DNA of 23,992 bases from Chitinilyticum litopenaei DSM 21440. Lineage in GTDB: Bacteria; Pseudomonadota; Gammaproteobacteria; Burkholderiales; Chitinibacteraceae. The position numbers were made by a program, and so were the translations under genes. Below, one piece after another: positions 1 through 7,360 of this stretch. Within the stretch, counting starts at the first letter, position 1; the number at the start of each line of letters is the position of its first letter. The notes under the pieces were generated by a model, which was given only the letters and a program-made list of their open reading frames with translations, searched no databases and was not told the origin of the DNA. The DNA lies in NCBI RefSeq assembly GCF_000428145.1, contig NZ_ATZJ01000051.1, positions 1 through 23,992 on the forward strand. Reading direction: 5' to 3'.

Positions 1-356
1 TGCAAATCCTGTTGTTCGACGCTTTTGACGGGGACGAAACGCATCCGCTCCCGCGTCATGGCCTCACAGATGGCGGCGGCGTCGTTGGCGTCATTCTTGT
101 TGCCCTGCACGTAGGGCTTCACGTGCTGCGGGGCCATCATGAGCACGGTGTGGCCGAGCGTTTGCAATTCCCGTGCCCAGTGATGCGCGCCCCCGCAGGC
201 TTCCATGCCGACCTGGCAGGGCGGGAGTTTTTTGAAGAAATCGAGGACTTGCTCCCGGCGCAATTTCCGGGTGCAGACGACCTGTTCGTTGGCGTTGACG
301 CCATGAACCTGGAAGACGTTTTTGGCAAGGTCAATGCCGATGCGGATAATGGTCAT
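1..356 (-). CDS. IS110-family transposase, N-terminal part (runs off window)
   Basis: The minus strand reads open from an ATG at 356 to the window edge (118 residues, no stop reached), so the 3' end lies outside. A GAGGAG ribosome site sits just upstream of the ATG. The protein starts MTIIRIGIDLAKNVFQVHG and carries the acidic residues expected of the RuvC-like DEDD domain of IS110 transposases: D9 in GIDLAKN, E52 in GMEACGG, and D89/D92 in NKNDANDAAA. These enzymes recombine a circular IS intermediate into its target and, as shown for IS621, use an IS-encoded bridge RNA to choose donor and target. The C-terminal domain with the catalytic serine is not in view, so intactness cannot be judged. 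The family call is firm; the subgroup is not resolved. Confidence 0.93.
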   Translation of the reverse strand, partial: MTIIRIGIDLAKNVFQVHGVNANEQVVCTRKLRREQVLDFFKKLPPCQVGMEACGGAHHWARELQTLGHTVLMMAPQHVKPYVQGNKNDANDAAAICEAMTRERMRFVPVKSVEQQDL

Positions 357-445
357 GATGGGCTCCTCGTTCCGTTTGGACTGGTTGGTGACACTTCCCA
401 GTCTGGCACTTGATGCCGTTTCAGGAGGGAGGAGTCCATCCCATT
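1..445 (-). mobile_element. IS110-family element, left end and 5' half
   Basis: This covers the transposase start plus the non-coding stretch before it. The boundary at about 445/446 is inferred: immediately outside lies a sequence matching half of a common dispersed palindrome (446-460), and the match breaks off abruptly. IS110 elements usually lack clear terminal inverted repeats, and none is seen. If the boundary is right, the non-coding left end is only about 90 bases. In IS110-subgroup elements this is where the bridge RNA is encoded. No RNA structure was computed here. Confidence 0.6.
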
Positions 446-460
446 GGCTTTCGCCGGAAT
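446..460. repeat. half of a dispersed ATTCCGGC-type palindrome
   Basis: On the minus strand this reads ATTCCGGCGAAAGCC, preceded by CGTC. A widespread proteobacterial dispersed repeat has the form ATTCCGGCGAAAGCCGGAAT. Here the second arm (GGAAT) is missing and is replaced by sequence leading into the IS110 transposase. The simplest reading is that the IS inserted at the centre of the palindrome. Whether the missing arm sits at the far end of the IS cannot be seen. Confidence 0.5.
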
Positions 461-542
461 GACGAGCTGGACTTTGCTGAGGTAGCTACCTAATCAGGTT
501 TTCAACATCCAAAGCGGGATCACATGCTGCGGGAAGACGCAC

Positions 543-1478
543 TCAGCGCGCCGCCGCCGCAAAAAACCGGTTGGCGAATTCGTCCGGATTGCTGATCTGG
601 CGCAGTTCGACAAAAGCCGCCTCGGCCTCGGGGTAATGACGGCGCAGGTAATTGAGCCACTGCTTGATGCGCCCGGCACGGTGCTTGGGCTGCACGGTGT
701 CCTGCACCTTGGCCCAGAACAGTTCGAGCAGCGGCAGCATTTCGTCCCAGCCCGGCCCCTGCTCGCCGCGCACCTGCAGCGCCAGCCCCGGATTGGCGAC
801 GATGCCGCGCCCGAGCATCACGTCCTCGCAGCCGGACACCGCGCGGCAGCGGTGAAAATCCTCCACCGTCCAGATCTCGCCATTGGCGATCACCGGAATC
901 TTCGCTTGCTCGCGGATCGTGGCAATCCACTCCCAGTAGGCCGGCGGCTTGTAGCCGTCGACCTTGGTGCGCGCATGCACGACCAGCTCGGCGGCCCCGG
1001 CGGCCTCGATCGCCGCCGCGCAGGCCAGCGCATTGCCGGTGTCCTCGTAACCGAGGCGCATCTTGGCGGTCACGGGCAGGTGCGCCGGCACCGCGCCGCG
1101 CACGGCCGCAACGATGTCGTGGATCAGCTCCGGCTCGCGCAACAGGATCGCCCCGCCCTTGTGGCGATTCACCGTCTTGGCCGGGCAGCCGAAGTTGAGG
1201 TCGATGCCGCAGGGATGCAGCTCGGCGAGCTTCGCCGCGTTTTCCGCCATGCACACCGGGTCGGAGCCGAGCAACTGCACGCGCACCGGCACGCCGGCCG
1301 GCGTGTGGCTCTCGGTCAACAGCTCTGGCGCGATGCGCTGGAAGAAGCGGTTCGGCAGCAGCGTGCCCGACACGCGCACGAATTCGGTCACGCACAGGTC
1401 GATGCCGCCGACACGCGTGAGCATGTCGCGCAGGATATGGTCGAGCAGCCCCTCCATCGGGGCAAGCAGGATACGCAT
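543..1478 (-). CDS. dusC: tRNA-dihydrouridine(16) synthase DusC
   Basis: This is a 311-residue flavoenzyme that reduces uridine to dihydrouridine in the tRNA D-loop; the DusC branch acts on U16 using FMN and NADPH. Visible motifs are MRILLAPMEGLLD at the start, DLNFGCPAKTVNRHKGGA with catalytic Cys98 (the number found in E. coli DusC), TAKMRLGYED with K139, the VVHART segment with H168 and R170, IPVIANGEI, and the phosphate-binding VMLGRGIVANPGL. Length matches DusC (about 315). The frame stays open further upstream, but MRILLAPMEG is the family's conserved start and lies just downstream of a good promoter, so 1478 was chosen; the ribosome site is weak. The gene is divergent from the UPF0149 gene and followed by the IS110 end. 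Confidence 0.95.
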   Translation of the reverse strand: MRILLAPMEGLLDHILRDMLTRVGGIDLCVTEFVRVSGTLLPNRFFQRIAPELLTESHTPAGVPVRVQLLGSDPVCMAENAAKLAELHPCGIDLNFGCPAKTVNRHKGGAILLREPELIHDIVAAVRGAVPAHLPVTAKMRLGYEDTGNALACAAAIEAAGAAELVVHARTKVDGYKPPAYWEWIATIREQAKIPVIANGEIWTVEDFHRCRAVSGCEDVMLGRGIVANPGLALQVRGEQGPGWDEMLPLLELFWAKVQDTVQPKHRAGRIKQWLNYLRRHYPEAEAAFVELRQISNPDEFANRFFAAAAR

Positions 1479-1508
1479 GGGGAAAACAGCCGGGCGGAAA
1501 AGGCAGGC

Positions 1509-1536
1509 ATTGTACGCGCAAGCGACTGACTGGCAA
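1509..1536 (-). promoter_or_regulatory. sigma-70 promoter of dusC
   Basis: On the minus strand, TTGCCA (1531-1536) is followed after 16 bases by TACAAT (1509-1514). Each hexamer matches consensus at 5 of 6 positions. Transcription would start near 1502, giving a leader of about 24 bases before the dusC ATG. Confidence 0.65.
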
Positions 1537-1576
1537 GGGTTTTCGCGCAAGAACGCCGGCCGGGCCGCGCGCTCTG

Positions 1577-1582
1577 TATAAT
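1577..1582 (+). promoter_or_regulatory. consensus -10 box before the UPF0149 gene
   Basis: A perfect TATAAT lies 33 bases upstream of the ATG at 1616. No recognisable -35 hexamer is found 16-18 bases upstream (the stretch is GC only), so activity may need an activator or be weak. Confidence 0.45.
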
Positions 1583-1615
1583 CGTGCGATCGATTAAGCT
1601 GAAGAAAGCCGCACC

Positions 1616-2329
<714 letters not shown>

Positions 2330-2345
2330 GCCAGAATAACTGGAT

Positions 2346-2390
2346 GTATTGGCCTGCAAGCAAATGACTGATTGGGCTGCAGGCCCATAC
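2346..2390. repeat. palindromic repeat, copy 1
   Basis: Two 13-base arms (2346-2358 and 2378-2390) are complementary except at one position, around a 19-base loop. The element begins GTATTGGCCTGCA and ends in a complementary arm running into ATACCCAT. The same outer GTAT...ATACCCAT and CTGCAG core recur at 4099, 8480 and 9147. It lies between the UPF0149 and HAD genes, and no T-run follows. Confidence 0.7.
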
Positions 2391-2400
2391 CCATCAGGAC

Positions 2401-2913
2401 ATGAAGAATCCGGCACTGATCCTGTTCGACTGGGACGACACGCTGATGGTCGACCATCCCGAATGGCGCGAACCGATGGCCGACTGGCCCGCGGTCGCCG
2501 CCGTCGACGGCGCCCTCGACCTGCTGCAGACGCTGAACGCCGCCGGCCTGCGCTGCGGACTGGCGACGAGTGCACGCGTCTCGACCGAAGCGCAAATCCG
2601 TCTGGCGCTGGCGCGGGTTGGCCTGGCCGAGCACATTGAGCCAATCTTCTGCTGGCGCAATACCGGGGCGGAGAAAACCAATCCGCAGTTCTGGCACAAG
2701 CTCTTGCTGCGCGAAGGCCTGGCCGCCGGCGACGTCGTGATGGTCGGCGACCAGTTTGCCGCCGATGTGCGCACGCCCGCCGCCAAGGGGCTGTCCGCCG
2801 TCTGGTTCAACCCGCACGACGCGATCCACCGCACCGGCCCGGGCTATACGACCATCCATGCGCTGAGCGAGCTGCCCACTGCGCTCGCCGGGCTGGGTTT
2901 CGCGAGCGGCTAG
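2401..2913 (+). CDS. HAD-superfamily hydrolase (small phosphatase)
   Basis: This is a 170-residue protein with all four HAD motifs: motif I FDWDDTL (nucleophile D10, acid/base D12), motif II LATSAR (T56/S57), motif III lysine K92 in GAEKTNPQFW, and motif IV VMVGDQFAADV (D117, D122). The cap is very small, so it is a subfamily IA/III-like phosphatase. The substrate cannot be told; 2-phosphoglycolate or a sugar phosphate are family possibilities only. The ATG at 2401 gives a normal N-terminus directly before motif I. The C-terminus looks complete, but the last base of the TAG stop (2913) is also the first base of the palindromic element that follows, so insertion took place exactly at the gene's end. 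Confidence 0.85.
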   Translation: MKNPALILFDWDDTLMVDHPEWREPMADWPAVAAVDGALDLLQTLNAAGLRCGLATSARVSTEAQIRLALARVGLAEHIEPIFCWRNTGAEKTNPQFWHKLLLREGLAAGDVVMVGDQFAADVRTPAAKGLSAVWFNPHDAIHRTGPGYTTIHALSELPTALAGLGFASG

Positions 2914-3178
2914 GTTCTGTTGACGTTTTGTTTGCACTCCCGCTGGCGCGCTTTTTGCGCCGAATCAAGGCGTTGCAAGCGCCGCATAACGGGTTATGTC
3001 AGCGAAGCAACAACGCAGAGGCGGCGAAAAAAGCGCCCAGCCCGCCGGGTTTGGCTGTTTTTGGCCTGACCCTGCGTTGCAAAACCCTGGCATAGAACGA
3101 CTATGCGGCGGGTTTCGCGCCTTGATTCAGGCCAAAAACCGCACAAACGGGCAGTGCAAACAAAACGTCAACAGAACC
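2913..3178. mobile_element. MITE-like element: 266-bp near-complete palindrome with 26-bp perfect terminal inverted repeats
   Basis: The first 26 bases (2913-2938, beginning GGTTCTGTTGACG) are the exact reverse complement of the last 26 (3153-3178). Symmetry continues inside around a centre near 3045: 2962-2972 pairs with 3118-3128, 2980-2988 with 3102-3110, 2996-3002 with 3087-3093 (one mismatch), and 3011-3018 with 3072-3079. The element could fold into one long hairpin or cruciform. No transposase is encoded, and the short open frame inside is not convincing. No target-site duplication is evident. The terminal repeats were not matched to a named IS family. It separates the HAD gene from serB. 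Confidence 0.85.
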
Positions 3179-3216
3179 CAGGCCAATCGGTAACGCCGGG
3201 CGCCGGCCGGCTTTGC

Positions 3217-3222
3217 TAGAAT
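3217..3222 (+). promoter_or_regulatory. possible -10 box of serB
   Basis: TAGAAT lies 32 bases before the serB ATG and 38 bases after the palindromic element ends. There is no good -35 hexamer at the right distance (GC-rich). The call rests on position and the -10 match only. Confidence 0.35.
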
Positions 3223-3254
3223 CGCGCTTTCCCCGATTTTCGCGACTCATTCCC

Positions 3255-4094
3255 ATGCACCGTCTCGTCATCCAGGCGCCCGACATCGCCACGCAAGACC
3301 TGAAACAGCTCGCCCGCCTCTCCGACGCCTACGAAATCCAGGCCATCAACCCGCAAGCCTTCAAGCTCTTGGGCGCGCAGCTCGCCAACGAGGAAGCCGT
3401 CGCCGATTTCTGCGAATCCAACCAGCTGGATTTCGCCTTCATTCCCGAAGACCTGTCCGTGCGCGACATCGGCCTGGTGGTGATGGACATGGATTCAACG
3501 CTGATCACCATCGAATGCATCGACGAAATCGCCGACATGGTCGGCATCAAGCCGCAGGTCGCCGAAATCACCGCAGCGGCGATGCGCGGCGAGCTGGATT
3601 TCCGCGAATCGCTCACCCGCCGCGTAGCGCTGCTGGCCGGCCTTGAGGCCAGCGCGCTGCAGCGTGTGTACGACGAACGCCTGCAGCTGATGGCCGGCGC
3701 CGAAGCGATGCTCAGGGGCTTCCAGGCCGCGGGCGCGAAAACGCTGCTGATTTCCGGCGGCTTCACCTTCTTCACCGAGCGCCTGCAGGAGCGCCTGGGT
3801 CTGAGCCGCGCGATCGCCAATGTGCTGGAAATCGCCAACGGCAAGCTGACTGGCAAGGTCGATGGGGACATCGTCGACGCCGCGCGCAAGAAGGCCGAGC
3901 TGATCGCCTGGCGCGAGGAACTCGGCCTGCGCCGTGATCAGGTCGTCGCCATGGGCGACGGTGCCAACGACCTGCCCATGCTGCACGAGGCCGGCTTTGG
4001 CGTGGCCTGTCACGCCAAGCCCAAGGTGGTCGCCGAAGCGCCGTACGCGATCAACCGCGTCGGGCTCGATGGCGTGCTGAATTACTTCCTGTAA
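3255..4094 (+). CDS. serB: phosphoserine phosphatase SerB
   Basis: This 279-residue enzyme carries out the last step of serine synthesis (O-phosphoserine to serine). An N-terminal ACT-like region (about 1-70) precedes the HAD phosphatase domain. Motif I is VVMDMDSTLITIECIDEIA (nucleophile D78, D80), motif II is LLISGGFTFF (S167), the lysine is in RKKAELIAW (K212/K213), and motif IV is VAMGDGANDLPML (D235, D239). The C-terminus GFGVACHAKPKV is typical of SerB. The frame is open from 3213, but the ATG at 3255 starts the conserved domain and sits downstream of the -10 candidate, so it is preferred. It is likely a single-gene unit, since a palindromic hairpin follows directly. Confidence 0.95.
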   Translation: MHRLVIQAPDIATQDLKQLARLSDAYEIQAINPQAFKLLGAQLANEEAVADFCESNQLDFAFIPEDLSVRDIGLVVMDMDSTLITIECIDEIADMVGIKPQVAEITAAAMRGELDFRESLTRRVALLAGLEASALQRVYDERLQLMAGAEAMLRGFQAAGAKTLLISGGFTFFTERLQERLGLSRAIANVLEIANGKLTGKVDGDIVDAARKKAELIAWREELGLRRDQVVAMGDGANDLPMLHEAGFGVACHAKPKVVAEAPYAINRVGLDGVLNYFL

Positions 4095-4098
4095 AAGT

Positions 4099-4143
4099 GT
4101 ATTGCCCTGTAGCCCTTTTCAGATAAGGGCTACAGGGCAATAC
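4099..4143. repeat. palindromic repeat, copy 2 (perfect 19-bp stem)
   Basis: Two 19-base arms (4099-4117 and 4125-4143) are perfectly complementary around a 7-base loop. It starts 5 bases after the serB stop and runs into ATACCCAT, as in copy 1. The stem is strong but lacks a following T-run on either strand, so it may protect mRNA 3' ends or help termination rather than act as a canonical terminator. Confidence 0.85.
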
Positions 4144-4175
4144 CCATCTGCCTCCTGCCGAATGCGGACAAACAA

Positions 4176-4195
4176 AAAGGGGCTTGCGCCCCTTT
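4176..4195. terminator. bidirectional intrinsic terminator, serB / phasin
   Basis: The stem AAAGGGGC / GCCCCTTT surrounds a TTGC loop. On the minus strand it is followed by TTGTTT, fitting a terminator for the phasin gene that ends 23 bases upstream. On the plus strand CTGTTTTT follows, so it can also stop transcription leaving serB. Confidence 0.8.
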
Positions 4196-4218
4196 CTGTT
4201 TTTGCCGGATTACAACAA

Positions 4219-4755
4219 TCAGGCGGACTTGCGACCGGAAGCGGCCTTGGCGCCGGTTTCAACGGCAGCCACGGTGGCTTCGGCGATGTTGCCGGTGATG
4301 CGCTGAGCAGTCTTGTTCAGGGCGTCGTAGGCGGTGTTGGCGGTTTCAACCACGTTTTTGAACACGGCAACGGCAGCGCCGGAAGCCGGAGTTTGCTGAA
4401 CGGCCTGGTCCAGGCTGGACAGCAGGTTCTTGTTGAATTCCAGAACCTGTTCTTCAACCAGCTTGTTGATTTCCTGCTGGGTGTTGCTGGCCGCGTCGAA
4501 CACGGTGCGAGCCAGGCTCAGCGACTTGCCAACGGCCGGCTGGGCCAGGGTCTTTTGCAGATCAGCCAGATCCTGGGCGGTGCGGGCGTTGGCCAGTGCC
4601 TTGGCGGTTTCCACGTTTTCGGCGATCAGATCGCGTGCCAGCGTGAATTGCAGTTGCAGCAGGTTTTCGGCGCCAGCCAGGGCGATATTGGTCAGACGCA
4701 GGGTCTTCTCGATGTTGGCTTGGTTGAAATCGACGAATTGTTGAGCGTTGTACAT
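4219..4755 (-). CDS. phaP: phasin (PHA granule-associated protein)
   Basis: This 178-residue alpha-helical, amphipathic, Cys-free protein is of the Phasin_2 type. It starts MYNAQQFVDFNQANIEKTL and continues with the long Ala/Gln/Leu-rich helices usual in phasins, ending in a Lys/Arg/Ser tail. Phasins coat polyhydroxyalkanoate granules and control their number and size. The ATG at 4755 is fixed by a strong AAAGGAG site (4764-4770) 8 bases upstream; the frame is open to 4857, but that would overlap the kinase stop and include the promoter. It has its own strong promoter and terminator, so it is expected to be highly expressed on its own. No PHA synthase or other pha gene is in the window. Confidence 0.9.
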   Translation of the reverse strand: MYNAQQFVDFNQANIEKTLRLTNIALAGAENLLQLQFTLARDLIAENVETAKALANARTAQDLADLQKTLAQPAVGKSLSLARTVFDAASNTQQEINKLVEEQVLEFNKNLLSSLDQAVQQTPASGAAVAVFKNVVETANTAYDALNKTAQRITGNIAEATVAAVETGAKAASGRKSA

Positions 4756-4792
4756 GATGGTATCTCCTTTTGTGCAGTGCATCATGAGTTGC

Positions 4793-4820
4793 ATTGTATG
4801 CCTGTCGCAGGCCATGTCAA
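4793..4820 (-). promoter_or_regulatory. strong sigma-70 promoter of the phasin gene
   Basis: On the minus strand a perfect TTGACA (4815-4820) is followed after 16 bases by TACAAT (4793-4798). This lies in the 98-base gap between the kinase stop and the phasin ATG, giving a leader of about 30 bases that contains the AAAGGAG site. Confidence 0.85.
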
Positions 4821-4853
4821 CTGTTTTTTGTTGCAGCGCACAAATGACACACT

Positions 4854-7241
4854 TCAACCACCGGCCTGCTTCTGGCGCACGGCCAGCACAGCCTGATTAC
4901 GCATGGTTTTCAAGAGGTTAAGCTGGTCGTGCGGCACCTCCAGCGTGTGCGCTGCCAGCCGGTCGCCATAGAAAAGCCCGATGGGCTTCTTGTCGATCAC
5001 CAGCGGAAACACGATGAAGGTATGCGCAGGCACGGCGTCGCGATACCAGACGGGAATGCGCTGGCGGATCGATTCGGCGTCGATGTCTTCGATCAGCACG
5101 TCGGCATTCTTGCTGACCACCAGCTGGAAGACGTCGGCCACTCCACCAAGGTCAAAGGCGAATTTCGGGATGATCTGCTGGATGTCGGCACCGAAGCCGA
5201 AGCGCGCCAGCATGCGGTTGCTGCGCGTATCGCGCGTGCAGAACAGCACACGATCAAACCCGACACTGCGGTACATGGTTTCCAGGATCATGCGCAGCAG
5301 GTCATTGAGCTTGAAGTCCCCGACCAGGGTGTTGGTGATGTCCTGCACGCCGGCAGCAAGCATGCTGGTGATCTGCTGCGGTGTGTTGGCGCTGCCTGCC
5401 GGGGTGCCGGCGTCCAGAATATGGCCGGTCAGTGTATCGGCGACCGGTTCGGCAGTCTGGCTGACCCCCAGCGGGGTGCCGGCAAGCTGGTTGAGCCGCT
5501 TGGCGTAGGCGCTGCCGCTGACATCGACCCCCAGCAGACCCAGATAACCCAGATACTGTTTGGCGGTTTCCTGCAGCACCTTCTCGAAATCGTTGCTGTG
5601 CAGCGCCACCGCGGGCGTATAGCGCTTGACCAGTTGCACCATCATCGCGGGGATGTCGCGCGCGCTGGCGTCGATCAGCGGAAGCAGCTCGGCCGACAGA
5701 TTGGCAAAGAGCCGCAGGCGCTCGGTATTGTTCTGCGGCTCGCGGATCGGCCCATCGGGCATGGCCCGCAGGCTGTGCAGCATCTTGTCGGGAAAGTTCC
5801 AGCTCTGCGCCACGCCGAGTCCCAGCTCGCGATAGCTGATGCCGAGCACCTTTTCGGCGGCGATTTCGTTGCTGCAGCCATCCTGCTGGGCGCGGCGCTC
5901 GATTTCCTGGCTTTCCTCGGGGAAGTAGTAGAGTGTCAGCAGCTTGCCCAGATGCTGGAACATGCCGCAGATCATCACGCCCTCGAATTCGCGCCAGCCG
6001 GCCTTCTGGCCCAGACAGCGCGCGAGCAGGCCACCGAAAAAGGCCATCAGCACGGCCTCCCTGAGCTTGATCGCCTGGCTGCGGTTGTGCATGTGCTCGA
6101 ACAGCAGCAGCGTGATCGCCAGATTGCGGATATTGTCATAACCCAGGATCACGATCGCGCGTGACACAGTGCTGATGGTGCCGCCGAACTGGCCAAAGCT
6201 CGCCGAATTGACGATGCGCAGCAGCTTGTTGGTCAGCGAGAAATCTTTCAGGATCACTTCGGACAGATTCTGCAGGCGCTCGGAATCGGCCTCGTCGATC
6301 TTGTTGATCGCGCTGATCGTTTGCGAGAGCGCCGGAAAATCGGCGGTGTGGCGCATGCGCCGCAAGAGGAAATCCAGGGTGCTGTGGCGGCTGCCGCCCT
6401 CCTCGGCCGCCGCCGCCTCGGGGCGCTCCAGCCAGGCCTGCAGCGCGTGGTGAAAGGCGGCGGCATCGGCATAGCGTTCGTCGGGCGACTTGCACAGCGC
6501 CGTCATCACGATCTGGTCGAGCTGGTCGTCGACATCGGCCTGCAGCGACGACGGTGCGACAAAGGGGCTGGACAGGGTGCGCTGCAGGATGGCGAAGGCC
6601 GAATCGCCTTCGCTGGCCAGCTTGCCGGTGAGCATCTGGTAAAGCGTCATGCCGGCGGCGAACACGTCGGCCTGCGCATCGACCGGCAGATTCTTGAGGA
6701 TTTCCGGGGCCATGTAGCCAACGGTACCGGTCATGCTGGCGCTGCCGGTCTGGCGCGGCGTGGCCACGCCAAAATCCATCAGGCGCGGGCGCTGCTGGCT
6801 GTCGATCAGGATGTTCTGCGGCTTGATGTCGCGATGCACAAGACCGCGCGCATGCGCGAGCGCCAGACCATCCAGGATGGGCAGCAGCAGGCGCACAGCC
6901 TCCACCGGCTTGAGGCTGCCCTTCTCGCGCAACAGCGCGGCCAGCGTCTGCCCTTCGACATACTCGAACACCAGACAGGGATGGCTTTCTTCGGCAAAGG
7001 CGTCGAACAGCGCCACGATGTGCGGATGTTGCAGATTACTGACGGTGCGCGCCTCATCCAGCACCGAATTACCCTGGCTGTGCAGCACCTTGATCGCCAC
7101 CTGGCGCCCCAGACGCTGATCTTCGGCCAAATACACCAGGCCCTGCGCGCCCTGCCCCAGTTTGCGGATGATGCGGAAACGACCCGCAGCCAGTTCTTTT
7201 TCCATGACGGTATCGGCTTGTTCTGTTTTGCCTCTGATCAT
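4854..7241 (-). CDS. Ser/Thr protein kinase - HDOD - GAF signalling protein
   Basis: This is a 795-residue cytosolic protein with three modules. Residues about 20-275 form a Hanks-type kinase with every key motif: GQGAQGLVYLAE glycine loop, K51 in VAIKV, catalytic HRDIKPQN (D138), DFGVA (D156) and MAPE. Residues about 290-490 form an HDOD domain (FPALSQTISAINKIDEADS, LLRIVNSASFGQ, ILGYDNIRNLAITLL). Residues about 640-790 form a GAF sensor domain (LVGDFKLNDLLRMILETMYRS to FPLVIDKKPIGLFYGDR). No membrane segment or PASTA repeat is seen. HDOD proteins act in bacterial signalling, often with cyclic-di-GMP or stress pathways; the ligand and targets here are unknown. An alternative start is the ATG at 7205 (MEKELAAGRF), which would remove 12 residues; neither has a clear ribosome site. 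It lies upstream of phasin and divergent from apbC. Confidence 0.9.
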   Translation of the reverse strand: MIRGKTEQADTVMEKELAAGRFRIIRKLGQGAQGLVYLAEDQRLGRQVAIKVLHSQGNSVLDEARTVSNLQHPHIVALFDAFAEESHPCLVFEYVEGQTLAALLREKGSLKPVEAVRLLLPILDGLALAHARGLVHRDIKPQNILIDSQQRPRLMDFGVATPRQTGSASMTGTVGYMAPEILKNLPVDAQADVFAAGMTLYQMLTGKLASEGDSAFAILQRTLSSPFVAPSSLQADVDDQLDQIVMTALCKSPDERYADAAAFHHALQAWLERPEAAAAEEGGSRHSTLDFLLRRMRHTADFPALSQTISAINKIDEADSERLQNLSEVILKDFSLTNKLLRIVNSASFGQFGGTISTVSRAIVILGYDNIRNLAITLLLFEHMHNRSQAIKLREAVLMAFFGGLLARCLGQKAGWREFEGVMICGMFQHLGKLLTLYYFPEESQEIERRAQQDGCSNEIAAEKVLGISYRELGLGVAQSWNFPDKMLHSLRAMPDGPIREPQNNTERLRLFANLSAELLPLIDASARDIPAMMVQLVKRYTPAVALHSNDFEKVLQETAKQYLGYLGLLGVDVSGSAYAKRLNQLAGTPLGVSQTAEPVADTLTGHILDAGTPAGSANTPQQITSMLAAGVQDITNTLVGDFKLNDLLRMILETMYRSVGFDRVLFCTRDTRSNRMLARFGFGADIQQIIPKFAFDLGGVADVFQLVVSKNADVLIEDIDAESIRQRIPVWYRDAVPAHTFIVFPLVIDKKPIGLFYGDRLAAHTLEVPHDQLNLLKTMRNQAVLAVRQKQAGG

Positions 7242-7278
7242 AGCCGAGCGCTACCGCAGCAGCGCGAATTCTGTGGCT

Positions 7279-7298
7279 TTGCGCTATTGAATGCGCAA
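7279..7298. promoter_or_regulatory. inverted repeat between kinase gene and apbC (possible operator)
   Basis: TTGCGC and GCGCAA arms surround an 8-base AT-rich spacer in the 119-base gap between two divergent genes. The placement and two-fold symmetry fit a regulator site, but no regulator family is recognised and the arms are only 6 bases. Confidence 0.3.
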
Positions 7299-7360
7299 CA
7301 GCCGCCCTCATCTTTTACAAAATTTGCATTTTCTGTTTTCCCATACCGTCCGGAGCCAGC

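Noticed and set aside
12..413. 133-codon plus-strand frame at the left edge
   Set aside because: It is antisense to the IS110 transposase, whose minus-strand translation shows the DEDD residues in the right order.
2996..3193. 65-codon frame inside the palindromic element
   Set aside because: It crosses the element's right end, has no motif or ribosome site, and arises from the symmetric repeat sequence.
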